Part shown: positions 45,426 to 53,352 of the stretch, piece after piece | Layout of the letters: the number at the start of each line of letters is the position of its first letter | How positions within the stretch are numbered: the first letter of the stretch is position 1 | Translations under genes and position numbers: made by a program | Notes under the pieces: model-generated | Database searches by the model: none | The model's input: only the letters and a program-made list of their open reading frames with translations | What the model was told of the DNA's origin: nothing | NCBI GenBank assembly: GCA_022826685.1 | Contig: JAJDUL010000038.1 | Location: 20,740 to 84,739, forward strand | Source of the DNA: Gemmatimonadota bacterium | GTDB taxonomy: Bacteria > Gemmatimonadota > Gemmatimonadetes > Palauibacterales > Palauibacteraceae | DNA length: 64,000 nt | Direction of reading: 5' to 3'

Positions 45426-46272
45426 GGACCGGCTCGGGTTCGCCAAGGCGCTGTCGGAGGACGCGGGAGAGGACCTGGCGTCGCTAGGCTTCCACCTGGA
45501 CGTGCTAAAGATCCAGAACGTGAGTGACGAGCGGGGCTATCTCGACGCGATCGGGCGGGAGAAGTCGGCCGAGGCCATCCGGGCGGCGGAGATCGCCGAG
45601 GCGCAGGCCGAGGCCGACACGCGAGAGGCGCAGGCCGAGGCGAGGCGGCGCGCGGAGGTCCGGGAGGCCGCGGCCTCGATCAAGGTCGCCGAGGCCCAGA
45701 ACGAACTGCGCGTGCGCAAGGCCGAACTGCACCGCGAGGGCGACACGGCCGAGAAGATCGCGCGCGTGAAGGCGCAGGAAGCCGAGGTCGAGGCCGAGAA
45801 GATCCTCGAGATGAAGCGCGTGGAGCGCGAGGAGCAGCGTCTGCGGGCGGACGTGATCGAGCCCGCCAAGGCCGAGAAGATGGCCGCGTTCGCGCGAGCG
45901 GAGGCCGAGGCGGCCCCGATCCTCGAGCGCGGGAAGGCCCAGGTCGAGGTCCTGAAGCGGCTCTACGCCGAGGTCCAGACCGGAGGCGAGGCCGCGTTCG
46001 CCGTATTCATGGCCGAGAAGCTCCCCGAACTGCTCGAGATCGCCGTGGGCGCGGTGGAGGGCGTGGACATCGACCGCGTGGTCGTGATGGACGGCGGCCA
46101 GGGCGAGGGCGTCTCCAACGCGCTCAACCAGCGCGTGCGCGGTGCCTACGGGACGATGGAGGGACTCGCGTCGGTGCTGGGCCTCGACATTCAGGAAGTC
46201 CTCCAGCGAGCCGTGGGTTCGGGGGACGAGAGTGGAGGCGAAACGGTGGCGGAGATTCCCTCACCCCAGTAA
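45076..46272 (+). CDS. Flotillin/SPFH domain protein, 5'-truncated
   Basis: About 398 residues in frame, homology beginning at ITGRNR (45076) and no upstream start of its own; an internal ATG at 45094 could serve. The SPFH domain (GYRSISGGRTLRIPIIETVQHMNLETIPI, VNNAFSKGNIPLSVEAIANVKI, LTPEAVNEDR) is followed by a long coiled coil of EA-rich repeats (about 170-310) and the C-terminal oligomerisation part. Missing are the N-terminal membrane hairpin and first beta strand (about 30-40 residues) that anchor flotillins in the inner membrane. The sequence may be a real deletion product or an assembly join. Confidence 0.85.
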   Translation: MTGRNRMLTDGQSVGYRSISGGRTLRIPIIETVQHMNLETIPIEVFVNNAFSKGNIPLSVEAIANVKIASEPEWVFNNAVERLLGKTEEEVRELAQDTLTGNLRGVLATLTPEAVNEDRLGFAKALSEDAGEDLASLGFHLDVLKIQNVSDERGYLDAIGREKSAEAIRAAEIAEAQAEADTREAQAEARRRAEVREAAASIKVAEAQNELRVRKAELHREGDTAEKIARVKAQEAEVEAEKILEMKRVEREEQRLRADVIEPAKAEKMAAFARAEAEAAPILERGKAQVEVLKRLYAEVQTGGEAAFAVFMAEKLPELLEIAVGAVEGVDIDRVVVMDGGQGEGVSNALNQRVRGAYGTMEGLASVLGLDIQEVLQRAVGSGDESGGETVAEIPSPQ

Positions 46273-46355
46273 CCCGCTACAGCCGGGGGCCGGACATTCG
46301 CGCACGGGAATGACCGGCCCCTGGGTCAGGCCTCGGCGCAGCCGACGCGGCTTCC

Positions 46356-47276
46356 TTAGCGCACGATTTCGTAGCGGACGACGTACGGGATGTCGAGCGC
46401 GTCCCTCTCCACCACCCAGGCTTCGTTCCGGTTCGCGTAGCCCATGTGCCACCTGGTGGGTAGCCGAAAGCGGCCGATGGACGCTCCCGAAGCATCGAAC
46501 ACGAGCCAGTCACGCTCGCCGTCCTCGTCGAGTCCCGCGATCCACGCGGTGCCGTCGCTGCCCACGACTACGTTGGTAACGGGAGGATAGTAGCGGGTCT
46601 GCTCGTAGAATTCGCGTACGGCGTTCGTGAACGCACGCTGGCCAGCTACGGCTTCGGACATTCTCGGATAGCCCATCATCGTCTCGATCTCGTCATCGTA
46701 GTAGCCGTCCGGAACGGGGCGCGGCGCATAGGCGAGGCGGCGGTGGAACAGGGTGTCGCCGTTGGAATGCACCATTGTCACGCCGAACTCGGCAGGACCG
46801 TCCCCCGCCCACGGCCCGCCCTCGACGACCACGATGCTCGACCTGTCAGGCGCGAATCGCCAGTTGTCCCCCTGCGCAATCGGGTGGCTCAGGCGCACCG
46901 TTCCATGTTCCACCAGGCCAGCTGTGATGTTGACGGAATTTTGCGCCGACAGCAGCGTAAGCGTGTCACGCAGTGCGCCCGCCGTGTCCAACGCCACCAC
47001 GGGTACGGTCGTGAGGATCCCATGCTCGGGGGCCGCGTCGGAAGGATGCGGCGCGGCCGCCGCGCGCGATTCGGGCAGCGCGATGAGCGGTACAGGTCGT
47101 GCCGTTCCGGGCGCGTCCGGCCCGTACGCGTGGCAGGGGATCGTCCTCACCTCACCTGTCGCGACTTCATAGAACGTGAAGCGCCGCAGTTCCGCGTCGC
47201 CGAAGGAATTCACACCCTGCTCGTCGGAGGATCCGCTGAACGACCGCGAGGTGTAGGCGTCACTGTCGATTCGGCG
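46356..47276 (-). pseudogene. Six-bladed beta-propeller protein, 5' end lost
   Basis: The frame is open from 47276 (after an in-frame TGA) to the stop at 46356; a GTG at 47213 gives 285 residues. Propeller-like strands include RFAPDRSSIVVVEGGPWAG, VVVGSDGTAWIAGLDEDGERDWLVFDASGASIGRF and the C-terminal ALDIPYVVRYEI. Complete relatives nearby have some 350-380 residues with signal peptide and several more blades, so about a quarter to a third of the N-terminus is missing. The break adjoins a plug-domain pseudogene. The remaining part reads as well-conserved coding sequence. Confidence 0.7.
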
Positions 47277-47887
47277 TCACCGTCGCAACCTGCGACCCTG
47301 AAGACAACCATTCTGACGAGCGAGGCGCCGCACGACCAGTTCATGAACACCGACCGGAACGCCGCTCATGACGAAACTGCCCCGCCGGTTGGTCTCGGCC
47401 ATGGCCCCGCCGCCGATGACGGAGACCACTGCCGCCTCCGCGGGCTTATCGGTCAAGGCGTCTCGCACTTCACCGATCAGGCGTCAGGTCCTCACCGATC
47501 CCGAGCGGCGTCTGCGGTCCACTTCATGCAACGTTCCAGGGCGCTAGGCCGACCACGCGGCCTCTTCGTCCGATGCATCCGCGAACTCTACCCCCAGCGT
47601 GGCCTGTCGGGCGTTGGGCGGAGCACAAAGCACAAGGGGCCGCCGTCGGACTCCACCTGCTGCCGCACCGGTCTTCTCACCTGATCCGTCTCGGTCCAGC
47701 AAAGAACCACGGTGGCGGTCGGAATCGGGATCGCACCGACCTCGTCTGGAACCACCCCTCGGAGCACAGATCGCCCGTTGCAATCTGACTCCTGACCGGC
47801 AAGCCCCGGCACCTCGTTCTCAAGCCCGACAAGTGCAACGATCACGGCGACCAACCGTCCCATCGGCGCCCGCCGCGTTCGACGCAT
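47277..47887 (-). pseudogene. Carboxypeptidase-regulatory/TonB-plug protein, broken
   Basis: Fragments match the four paralogues at 57.9-63.8 kb. An ATG at 47887 shares a base with the stop of the propeller gene upstream (TGATG), so it was once coupled. The first fragment has the signal peptide and IPTATVVLCWTETDQVRRPVRQQ (compare IPGATIVLRWTDA). A frameshift near 47600-47640 moves the match to another frame (APPNARQATLGVEFADASDEEA), and a third (VRDALTDKPAEAAVVSVIG, NRRGSFVMSGVPVGVHELVVRR) lies in 47320-47468. The match stops abruptly at about 47320; the entire plug region is missing. Confidence 0.75.
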
Positions 47888-49257
47888 CACGGCCCAACGG
47901 AGCTCGGCCACGACACTGTCCACCCGACGATAGTAGGGAGGCCTAGGTTGTCACTGCTCACGGTCCAAAGCAGCCCTCCGCTTGCCGCCAACAGATCGTG
48001 CCCGATCGGTAGACGCACGCTCCCAACGAACCCGCGCTCGAAGTGGTAGGCCGTCCACTGTCGCTGACGCTCCTCGTCTCCCGCTCGCATCGTCTTCCGA
48101 AACCATATCTTCCGATCTTCATCCGCGATCATTGCGTCTACGGTTGGTTGTGTTGGATCTGCGACCTGGCGGAGCAATTCGTCGCCCAACTTCTGCACGG
48201 AGAGTCGCCCCCTGACGATTTCCGGAAGTCCGCGATGCGCTCCTCTGGCATAGGAGTCGAGATCTCGCTGAGACGCCGCATCGCGGCGGAAGGGCAGCCG
48301 TACAACAGCCAACGTGTCTGCCGTATCGGAAATTTGCACCAACTCAAAAGATTCTTGCCGGTGACGGTCTTTCCGCCACGTCCCCACATGAATCCAACGA
48401 CCTCTCGCATCAGCAGCCGTCAAACTCCTCCTGTCAAACGGATGGTTCACGGTAAGGGTTCCGTAGTTCGGTCGGCCGTCCCCTGAACTCATGTCGATCA
48501 GTATGGAAATGGCTTCTCGACCCGCCATCTGCCAAGCCAGCGTATCCTGGACATTTCCGTTTTCATCCAACAGTAGGAGAGGAACCGAATCTACGTCGGC
48601 GGAAGCGTCGTTTGGGAATTGAGGAACACCCAGGATTGAGAAGCCCAACATTCGACGTGGCACCGTGACGCTTTGACGCGAAGCAACCCGAAACTGTACA
48701 TCTCGAATTGCAGAGTCGCTATCCGGATCGAAGAGGGTCAGCCGGCCCAGTGCAAGATCCGACACCCATAACGTGTCCGATAACCAACCCATGTCAGTTG
48801 GTCGCCGAAACTCACCCGGTCCGTCGCCTCCCGCACCAATGATGCCCAGCCAATTGCCGAGGCGGTCGAACCGGTGGACGCCATGAACTACGGAATCCAA
48901 CACATAAATGTTACGTGAATCCGCCAGTAGGGCACGGGGGGCCGTCAACTCGGGATCCCCGGATAGAGTTCCGCGGATCATTACCGCCTCTGTCAGTCCG
49001 AGCGGAGGCTTTGCGAAGGGGTCGACAACATCGGGTTCTTGCAAAGCGAGGACCGTCGGTGTACGGATTCCAATGATCAAATACAATAGGAACGTCAAAG
49101 AGCGACAAACGCACGACTTATGCTTTCCGAATGACCGCAGATGCAAGCGCGCGCGGTACTTGCTGGCACCAACAGAGGGTGTCCGCCAACATCGGCGACG
49201 GACACCCTCCAGAAGGCGTTGCGTGGCCGTTGGAAAACTGAGGGGCACCAGCTTCAT
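47887..49257 (-). CDS. Six-bladed beta-propeller secreted protein
   Basis: 456 residues from the ATG at 49257; the true start may be later because the first 50 residues look non-native and precede a hydrophobic signal (SLTFLLYLIIGIRTPTVLALQ, about 54-73) with no ATG of its own. Blades of the 6-bladed type are seen from residue 100 on: PRALLADSRNIYVLDSVVHGVHRFDRLGNWLGIIGAGGDGPGEFRRPTDMG is the diagnostic first one. Base composition is lower in G+C than the flanks. It follows a small Cys-rich secreted protein by 14 nt and was coupled to a plug protein downstream. Ligand unknown. Confidence 0.8.
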   Translation of the reverse strand: MKLVPLSFPTATQRLLEGVRRRCWRTPSVGASKYRARLHLRSFGKHKSCVCRSLTFLLYLIIGIRTPTVLALQEPDVVDPFAKPPLGLTEAVMIRGTLSGDPELTAPRALLADSRNIYVLDSVVHGVHRFDRLGNWLGIIGAGGDGPGEFRRPTDMGWLSDTLWVSDLALGRLTLFDPDSDSAIRDVQFRVASRQSVTVPRRMLGFSILGVPQFPNDASADVDSVPLLLLDENGNVQDTLAWQMAGREAISILIDMSSGDGRPNYGTLTVNHPFDRRSLTAADARGRWIHVGTWRKDRHRQESFELVQISDTADTLAVVRLPFRRDAASQRDLDSYARGAHRGLPEIVRGRLSVQKLGDELLRQVADPTQPTVDAMIADEDRKIWFRKTMRAGDEERQRQWTAYHFERGFVGSVRLPIGHDLLAASGGLLWTVSSDNLGLPTIVGWTVSWPSSVGP

Positions 49258-49271
49258 CGTAAGTGCCGTCG

Positions 49272-49742
49272 CTACAACCTTAGAGTGATCGGATCGTCAC
49301 GTACGACGTCACGGTCATCCGCCCGATGCACTGCAAGAAGCACACCGTCGCACGTCTGCAACGACATCTCAGCCTCCTCGTGCTCGAGGAGTGTCTGCTC
49401 ATGCCCGGAGCCGGCCCGTCCTCCCGGGACATAGGCGGTGCCGTCATCGGCGAAGTCCAGGTGCACGAGCCATTCACATTGACCGCCGAACGTGAAACAC
49501 CAATCGACCCAATAGCCGTTGCCGTTTACGCCGTCATCTGAGCCGTCATCTGAGACAAAAAATGAGCCCTGAGTACAGTCGTTTGCTCCGTACGTGGCCG
49601 GGGTGCAGTTAGCTGCCCAACTGCAGCCGACGCACTGAGCCTCTCCGTGTTGCGGGGCGAGCGCTGTGGTGGCCGCAGCCAGCAGGAGGGCGACGACGAC
49701 TCTGCCGACGCCTGAGCAAGTCGCGGAGAATGAGGGTTTCAT
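49272..49742 (-). CDS. Small secreted Cys-rich protein
   Basis: 156 residues. Signal peptide of about 36 residues (VVVALLLAAATTALAPQHGEAQ). The mature part opens with CVGCSWAANC and has further Cys in NDCTQG, WCFTFGGQCEW and QTCDG, eight in all, so disulfides are likely. The Asp/Gly-rich stretch VSDDGSDDGVNGNGYWVDW may bind metal. Unknown family. Lies 14 nt upstream of a propeller gene, as do other small Cys-rich proteins in this window. Confidence 0.75.
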   Translation of the reverse strand: MKPSFSATCSGVGRVVVALLLAAATTALAPQHGEAQCVGCSWAANCTPATYGANDCTQGSFFVSDDGSDDGVNGNGYWVDWCFTFGGQCEWLVHLDFADDGTAYVPGGRAGSGHEQTLLEHEEAEMSLQTCDGVLLAVHRADDRDVVRDDPITLRL

Positions 49743-49769
49743 TGTGGAATCTCCCTTCCGTTGGAGGAA

Positions 49770-50837
49770 TCATGTACAGCTATGGCGCTGATCTGTCCAT
49801 CGCCATTCCAAGAAGACTAAGCTGCGCGAAGCATCGCCTCGGGTGCCGATCAGAAGCCGACGCTGAGGGAGAGCCGCGAGGAAAGACAAGTCACTCGGAA
49901 TCAGGCTATACCGAACGTCTTCCCCACGATTCAGCGTGAGCGCAGAAGCGCGCCGACGTGTTCGGAGCGCAACGTAAGTGTTGAGCGTCGCGTCATTCAA
50001 CGCTACGACGGGAGTGGCTATTACGTAGTCGAGGTCCGTTTCACCGAGTCGATCGCGCAGATCGTCTGGGTCGGGATAGGTCCGCCACGCCTCTTCACCG
50101 TCTTGCGTAAACGCAATTGTACCGAAGGGAAATCCTGCTTCCTTCACCAAGTATCCGTCCTTGCCGTCTGATCGCACGTGCAAGAGTCGGTCAATCCCGC
50201 GTCTCGGTTCTTCGTGCGTGGCGGTGGCTCGTCGTGGGACGGTTGCTCCGGCTCGGCCCCCGGCGGAAATCCGTATTCGGGAAGTATCCGCTGCAGGGTC
50301 GATGGTTTTTTCCGCCCACACCCAGCCGGACTTGTTTCTGATGGTGCCGGACGCCGCGACGGAACCTGGTGGTGCTTCCGTGTGGACCAACTCGCCATCG
50401 GTCCCACTAACCGTCGAGGTGATACCGTTCCGTGGGTCGAACAACTCCACAATGGGTTTGCTGCCATCGTCCCACGCGACGAGCGCTGCCGAGAGGGGAG
50501 TTACGTCCGTCAACGGTATCCGAGCGACAGTCTCGGTCGCTGCATCGGATGACAGTTTCACGACGAGCAGGTTCGAACGGGACCAGATCGTAATGGCGGG
50601 ACCCGGCCCAACCTCCTCGGATGCTGTGAGGCCGATGAACTCGAAGTCAGCAGGTAGACGTGACTTCCCAAGCTGCGAAAGACATAGCCGACGGTCGGCG
50701 TCGATGCGGTCGGCGGGGGCGCTGGATCCGCCCGTTTGACCGACCACCGGAACGGGAGCGAGGAGGAGGACCGGCGCGAACACGCCGCAATACAACCGGT
50801 TTTGTCGAGAGTTCCGATGTTTTCCAGGCATTGACAC
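49770..50837 (-). CDS. Secreted beta-propeller-like protein
   Basis: 355 residues. Signal peptide ends near residue 34 (LLLAPVPVVGQTG). The rest has repeated short strands (AITIWSRSNLLVVKLSS, AALVAWDDGSKPIVELFDPRNG, TIAFTQDGEEAWRTYPDPDD) as in degenerate beta-propellers, without a clear NHL signature. It stands 27 nt upstream of the Cys-rich gene at 49742. Function unknown; from position, part of the same surface system. Confidence 0.65.
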   Translation of the reverse strand: MSMPGKHRNSRQNRLYCGVFAPVLLLAPVPVVGQTGGSSAPADRIDADRRLCLSQLGKSRLPADFEFIGLTASEEVGPGPAITIWSRSNLLVVKLSSDAATETVARIPLTDVTPLSAALVAWDDGSKPIVELFDPRNGITSTVSGTDGELVHTEAPPGSVAASGTIRNKSGWVWAEKTIDPAADTSRIRISAGGRAGATVPRRATATHEEPRRGIDRLLHVRSDGKDGYLVKEAGFPFGTIAFTQDGEEAWRTYPDPDDLRDRLGETDLDYVIATPVVALNDATLNTYVALRTRRRASALTLNRGEDVRYSLIPSDLSFLAALPQRRLLIGTRGDASRSLVFLEWRWTDQRHSCT

Positions 50838-50954
50838 TCCACCGAACCCGTTGCGGCATACCGCTTTTCGTCCCTGCGCGGCCGCCGTGTCGCCGACACT
50901 TTGGAATTTCGGGTATCGTGCGAAGCTGAGCTAGATTGAAATCGATGGATTTTG

Positions 50955-51740
50955 TCAAAAAATCGATGGGCGTTCCGCGCTGTTCATCTTCAGCAGCGGC
51001 TTCGCGAAATCGGAGACGAACTTCGCGAGCAGCGGTGCCTGGCGCGTGCGCGCGAGTTGCTTGAGCGTGTTTCCTGGCCATCGGATCGATCTGTTGTGGA
51101 GGGTCTGACGCGTGAGCCCCAGGCGTTTGGCTACCGCGTCCCAACTCAGACCCGAGAGACGAAGCTCTTGGGCCTTCACGATCGTTAGGGCGCTGAGGAA
51201 CTGGCTCAGGTTTGCCGCCCCGCTGACGCTCTTCCGGAACTCCTGCGACAAGGTGATGGGAGAGCAGCAAACCGCAGCGGCCAGCTCGTTCACGCCGAGC
51301 ACCGGTCGGTGAGTGGCGGCGCGGAGCCCATACGCCAGTCCGGATCGAAGGGACGGCGACAGCTTCGCTTCCTCCACCTGTTCCGCCAAGCACAGTAGCG
51401 GTGCCGATTGCCGGGCGGCGGCGATTCGGGGTTCGAGTTCCGTCCGGACGTCGTCAAACCAGACGACGGACGCGACTCTGATATCGCTCAGCCAGCGAGC
51501 GACATCGGGCCTACGGTCCGCGACGAGGATGACAGGAACCCACGGCGTGTCACGTTCGATCTTCCGCAAGTGTTCGATCGTCTCCGGCGGAATCGGATGG
51601 CGGCAACCCAAGATCAGACATTCGACGTGGCTGTCCCCATTTGCGAACCGAACGGAATCGTTCACGACCTGTGTCTCGCTGCCGATGGCCTTTGCTATGA
51701 GCGCCGCGTCGTCTGGCGAGTCCACCAAGATGCTGATCAG
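50955..51740 (-). CDS. AraC-like HTH regulator with pseudo-receiver N-terminus, probable CTG start
   Basis: 261 residues from CTG at 51740, five bases after GGAGG (GGAGGAGGCTCGG); the first GTG (51728) would cut the first beta strand (ISILVDSPDDAALIAKA). The first 120 residues look like a response-regulator receiver that has lost the phosphorylated Asp. Residues 150-215 are a helix-turn-helix of the AraC type: VNELAAAVCCSPITLSQEFRKS and LSWDAVAKRLGLTRQTLHNR. A near palindrome lies 29 bases upstream and could be its own operator. It is the regulator closest to the propeller/Cys-rich cluster. Confidence 0.75.
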   Translation of the reverse strand: MISILVDSPDDAALIAKAIGSETQVVNDSVRFANGDSHVECLILGCRHPIPPETIEHLRKIERDTPWVPVILVADRRPDVARWLSDIRVASVVWFDDVRTELEPRIAAARQSAPLLCLAEQVEEAKLSPSLRSGLAYGLRAATHRPVLGVNELAAAVCCSPITLSQEFRKSVSGAANLSQFLSALTIVKAQELRLSGLSWDAVAKRLGLTRQTLHNRSIRWPGNTLKQLARTRQAPLLAKFVSDFAKPLLKMNSAERPSIF

Positions 51741-51768
51741 CCGAGCCTCCTCCGCACGCGAAATGTAC

Positions 51769-51788
51769 CCCCTATCAATTGACAGGGG
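51769..51788. promoter_or_regulatory. 20 bp near-palindrome upstream of the AraC-like gene
   Basis: CCCCTATCAATTGACAGGGG has matching arms save for one A/C pair, centred on CAATTG. It lies just beyond the ribosome site of the gene starting at 51740, overlapping where transcription should begin. On the plus strand it includes TTGACA. An autoregulatory site is plausible. Confidence 0.45.
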
Positions 51789-51856
51789 ATTACATACTTG
51801 AGTTGATGTTCCAGGGAATTGGTTTGCACACTGGCGAGCAAAAGATCATAGATATG

Positions 51857-52012
51857 TCATAGATGCGACGAAACATGGATCCAAATCGTATTACCCTGTC
51901 TTTGCCTAGACATCGTAGTCACCTGAAACGAGACTTTCTCGCGTGTGAGCCGCACCACACTGAGAGATCGCATCTGCCCAGACCACCAACCAGGAACCAC
52001 AATCTTCTTCAT
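51857..52012 (-). CDS. Small open reading frame, 51 aa
   Basis: ATG at 52012 with GGAGGG six bases upstream, stop at 51857. The product begins MKKIVVPGWWSGQMRSLS and is basic, with no signal peptide or membrane segment. It lies downstream of the Cys-rich gene that ends at 52105, with a hairpin between. The good ribosome site is the main support. The region 51789-52104 holds nothing else recognised. Confidence 0.4.
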   Translation of the reverse strand: MKKIVVPGWWSGQMRSLSVVRLTREKVSFQVTTMSRQRQGNTIWIHVSSHL

Positions 52013-52045
52013 GGTTGACCCTCCGAATCGACTCTCGCGGTGTCA

Positions 52046-52086
52046 GCGACCGGAAGCCCCGCCGGCCCCCCTAGGCCTCCGGTCGC
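52046..52086. other. Long GC-rich inverted repeat
   Basis: Arms GCGACCGGAAGCC and GGCCTCCGGTCGC pair over 13 bases with one mismatch around a 15-base loop. It lies between the stop of the Cys-rich gene (52105) and the small ORF (52012). No T-run follows, so it is not a standard rho-independent terminator; an mRNA-stabilising or processing hairpin is possible. Confidence 0.55.
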
Positions 52087-52104
52087 CAACGCCTATTGGC
52101 CGAG

Positions 52105-52542
52105 CTAGATTTTGATCGACGCCGTTCTTTGTCGCATGTCGGCACTCTCATCCGGAGTGTACGATCTCGCTACGATGCGACCCCGGCAGTCCCGAACGTA
52201 CTTTGAGTCCGGGCGTCGCGTCGTAAACAGGTCAGTGACGGGTGCGCCGGATGTAGATGCAAATATGGCTACACCGTCGAGAGCGCCGTCCGGACCTATG
52301 TCAGTGGACCGGAGCCACGGATCGTCGCAATCCAGAATGCTGCCCCATGAGGCGCAATAGGACTCAAGTTCCTCCCAATCGATCCCCTGATAGCGCCGGT
52401 CATCAGGATCCTCGTCACCCTCACACAACCCCGTGAGGTTGTTGCAGGTTTCGCACGTCTGTGCTTCGATGACGTTCGGTGTCACGAGGCCGACGCAGAC
52501 TACAACTGCGGCGGCGAAGAGCCATCTCGGAATCGTATTCAT
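52105..52542 (-). CDS. Small secreted Cys-rich protein
   Basis: 145 residues. Signal peptide ends at VTPNVIEAQ (about residue 28). The mature part starts TCETCNNLTGLCEGD, the same C-x2-C-x5-7-C opening as the 156-residue protein at 49272. Further Cys are in SYCAS, LDCDD and RDCRG. An acidic EGDEDPDD stretch follows the first cysteines. Its promoter region has the three 15 bp iterons. Unknown function; may belong with the propeller genes as a secreted partner. Confidence 0.7.
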   Translation of the reverse strand: MNTIPRWLFAAAVVVCVGLVTPNVIEAQTCETCNNLTGLCEGDEDPDDRRYQGIDWEELESYCASWGSILDCDDPWLRSTDIGPDGALDGVAIFASTSGAPVTDLFTTRRPDSKYVRDCRGRIVARSYTPDESADMRQRTASIKI

Positions 52543-52620
52543 CGGTCACTCCTTCGTTGTGGTTCATCATGGCCCGGTTGACTGCCAACTCGAGACGAAG
52601 GCAACACAAGTCTCCAGATG

Positions 52621-52659
52621 GATGACATTCGATCAGATGTCATCGGATCAGATGACATC
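52621..52659. promoter_or_regulatory. Three 15 bp iterons with palindromic GATGWCATC cores
   Basis: Copies begin at 52621, 52636 and 52651, an exact 15 bp period: GATGACATTCGATCA, GATGTCATCGGATCA and GATGACATCC. Each core is a near-perfect palindrome. The last copy overlaps the stop of the LuxR-type gene and the array lies 80 bp upstream of the Cys-rich gene at 52542, so it probably binds a regulator of that gene. Confidence 0.55.
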
Positions 52660-52953
52660 CGCTACGAGCCCGAATTCACTTGCTTCATTGGCTCTCAAGA
52701 ATTCCGAAAAGACCAGGGTCATGAGCTCGCCGCGACTCCTTACGTTCAGTTTGCGGTAAAGGCGTCGCAGGTAGGTGTGCACCGTGGACGGGGCGAGTCC
52801 GAGATCGCGAGCGATTGCGGCCTCGCCCAGACCATCGAAGACCCGCTGCGTGATCTCCGCCTCACGCGGCGAGAGTCCGAGTCGGCTGACGAGGACGGAC
52901 CATTCCTGGTTTCGGAACACCTTAGAGCCTCGACCGCGGGGCGGGCGCGTCAT
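52648..52953 (-). CDS. LuxR-type (GerE) HTH regulator, small
   Basis: 101 residues. The central part LSPREAEITQRVFDGLGEAAIARDLGLAPSTVHTYLRRLYRKLNVRSRGELMTL is a complete LuxR C-terminal DNA-binding domain (about 26-82), with the recognition helix STVHTYLRRLYRKL. There is no receiver or ligand domain, so it acts alone or as an orphan output domain. The start has no clear ribosome site. It lies between the sigma-factor operon and a Cys-rich secreted gene. Confidence 0.85.
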   Translation of the reverse strand: MTRPPRGRGSKVFRNQEWSVLVSRLGLSPREAEITQRVFDGLGEAAIARDLGLAPSTVHTYLRRLYRKLNVRSRGELMTLVFSEFLRANEASEFGLVADVI

Positions 52954-53052
52954 GCAGACCGTGCGCGGTCGCGTAATGAACCGGCGTGAACTCTGATCAT
53001 CCGAATCCCCGCCGGAGATCCGAGACGGTGTGCGGCGAATGCAACGGTGGCT

Positions 53053-53352
53053 TCAGTCGCAGTCTGCGATAACGCTGGCGACGTGCTGAGCCAGTTCGGT
53101 CACCGAGTTCGACAACTGGGGAACGAAGCGTTCCCGTTGCCCGGCCGCGAAACCGCTCAACGCTTCTGCGAAGTTGGGAACCTGTGACGCGAACGCTTCG
53201 ACGTCCGTTTCGCCGATGCCCGCGGCGAGTCGACGGAGCGTTTCTGTCATCTCCCGCTTCCCGGACGGAGTCGCCGACCTGTAGAGTTCGGCGAACGTGA
53301 GTTCGATCGCGAGCACGTCCACCCAGTCGGCGAAGGAAATCTCCGTCGTCAT
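53053..53352 (-). CDS. Small helical protein of unknown function (99 aa)
   Basis: Starts with an ATG overlapping the propeller stop (ATGA). The product is helical and acidic, with ISFADWVDVLAIELTFAELY, TETLRRLAAGIGETDVEAF and NSVTELAQHVASVIADCD. No signal peptide. It is the last gene of the sigma/anti-sigma operon. A longer open frame to 53526 lies inside the propeller gene and is not used. I know no family for it. Confidence 0.7.
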   Translation of the reverse strand: MTTEISFADWVDVLAIELTFAELYRSATPSGKREMTETLRRLAAGIGETDVEAFASQVPNFAEALSGFAAGQRERFVPQLSNSVTELAQHVASVIADCD

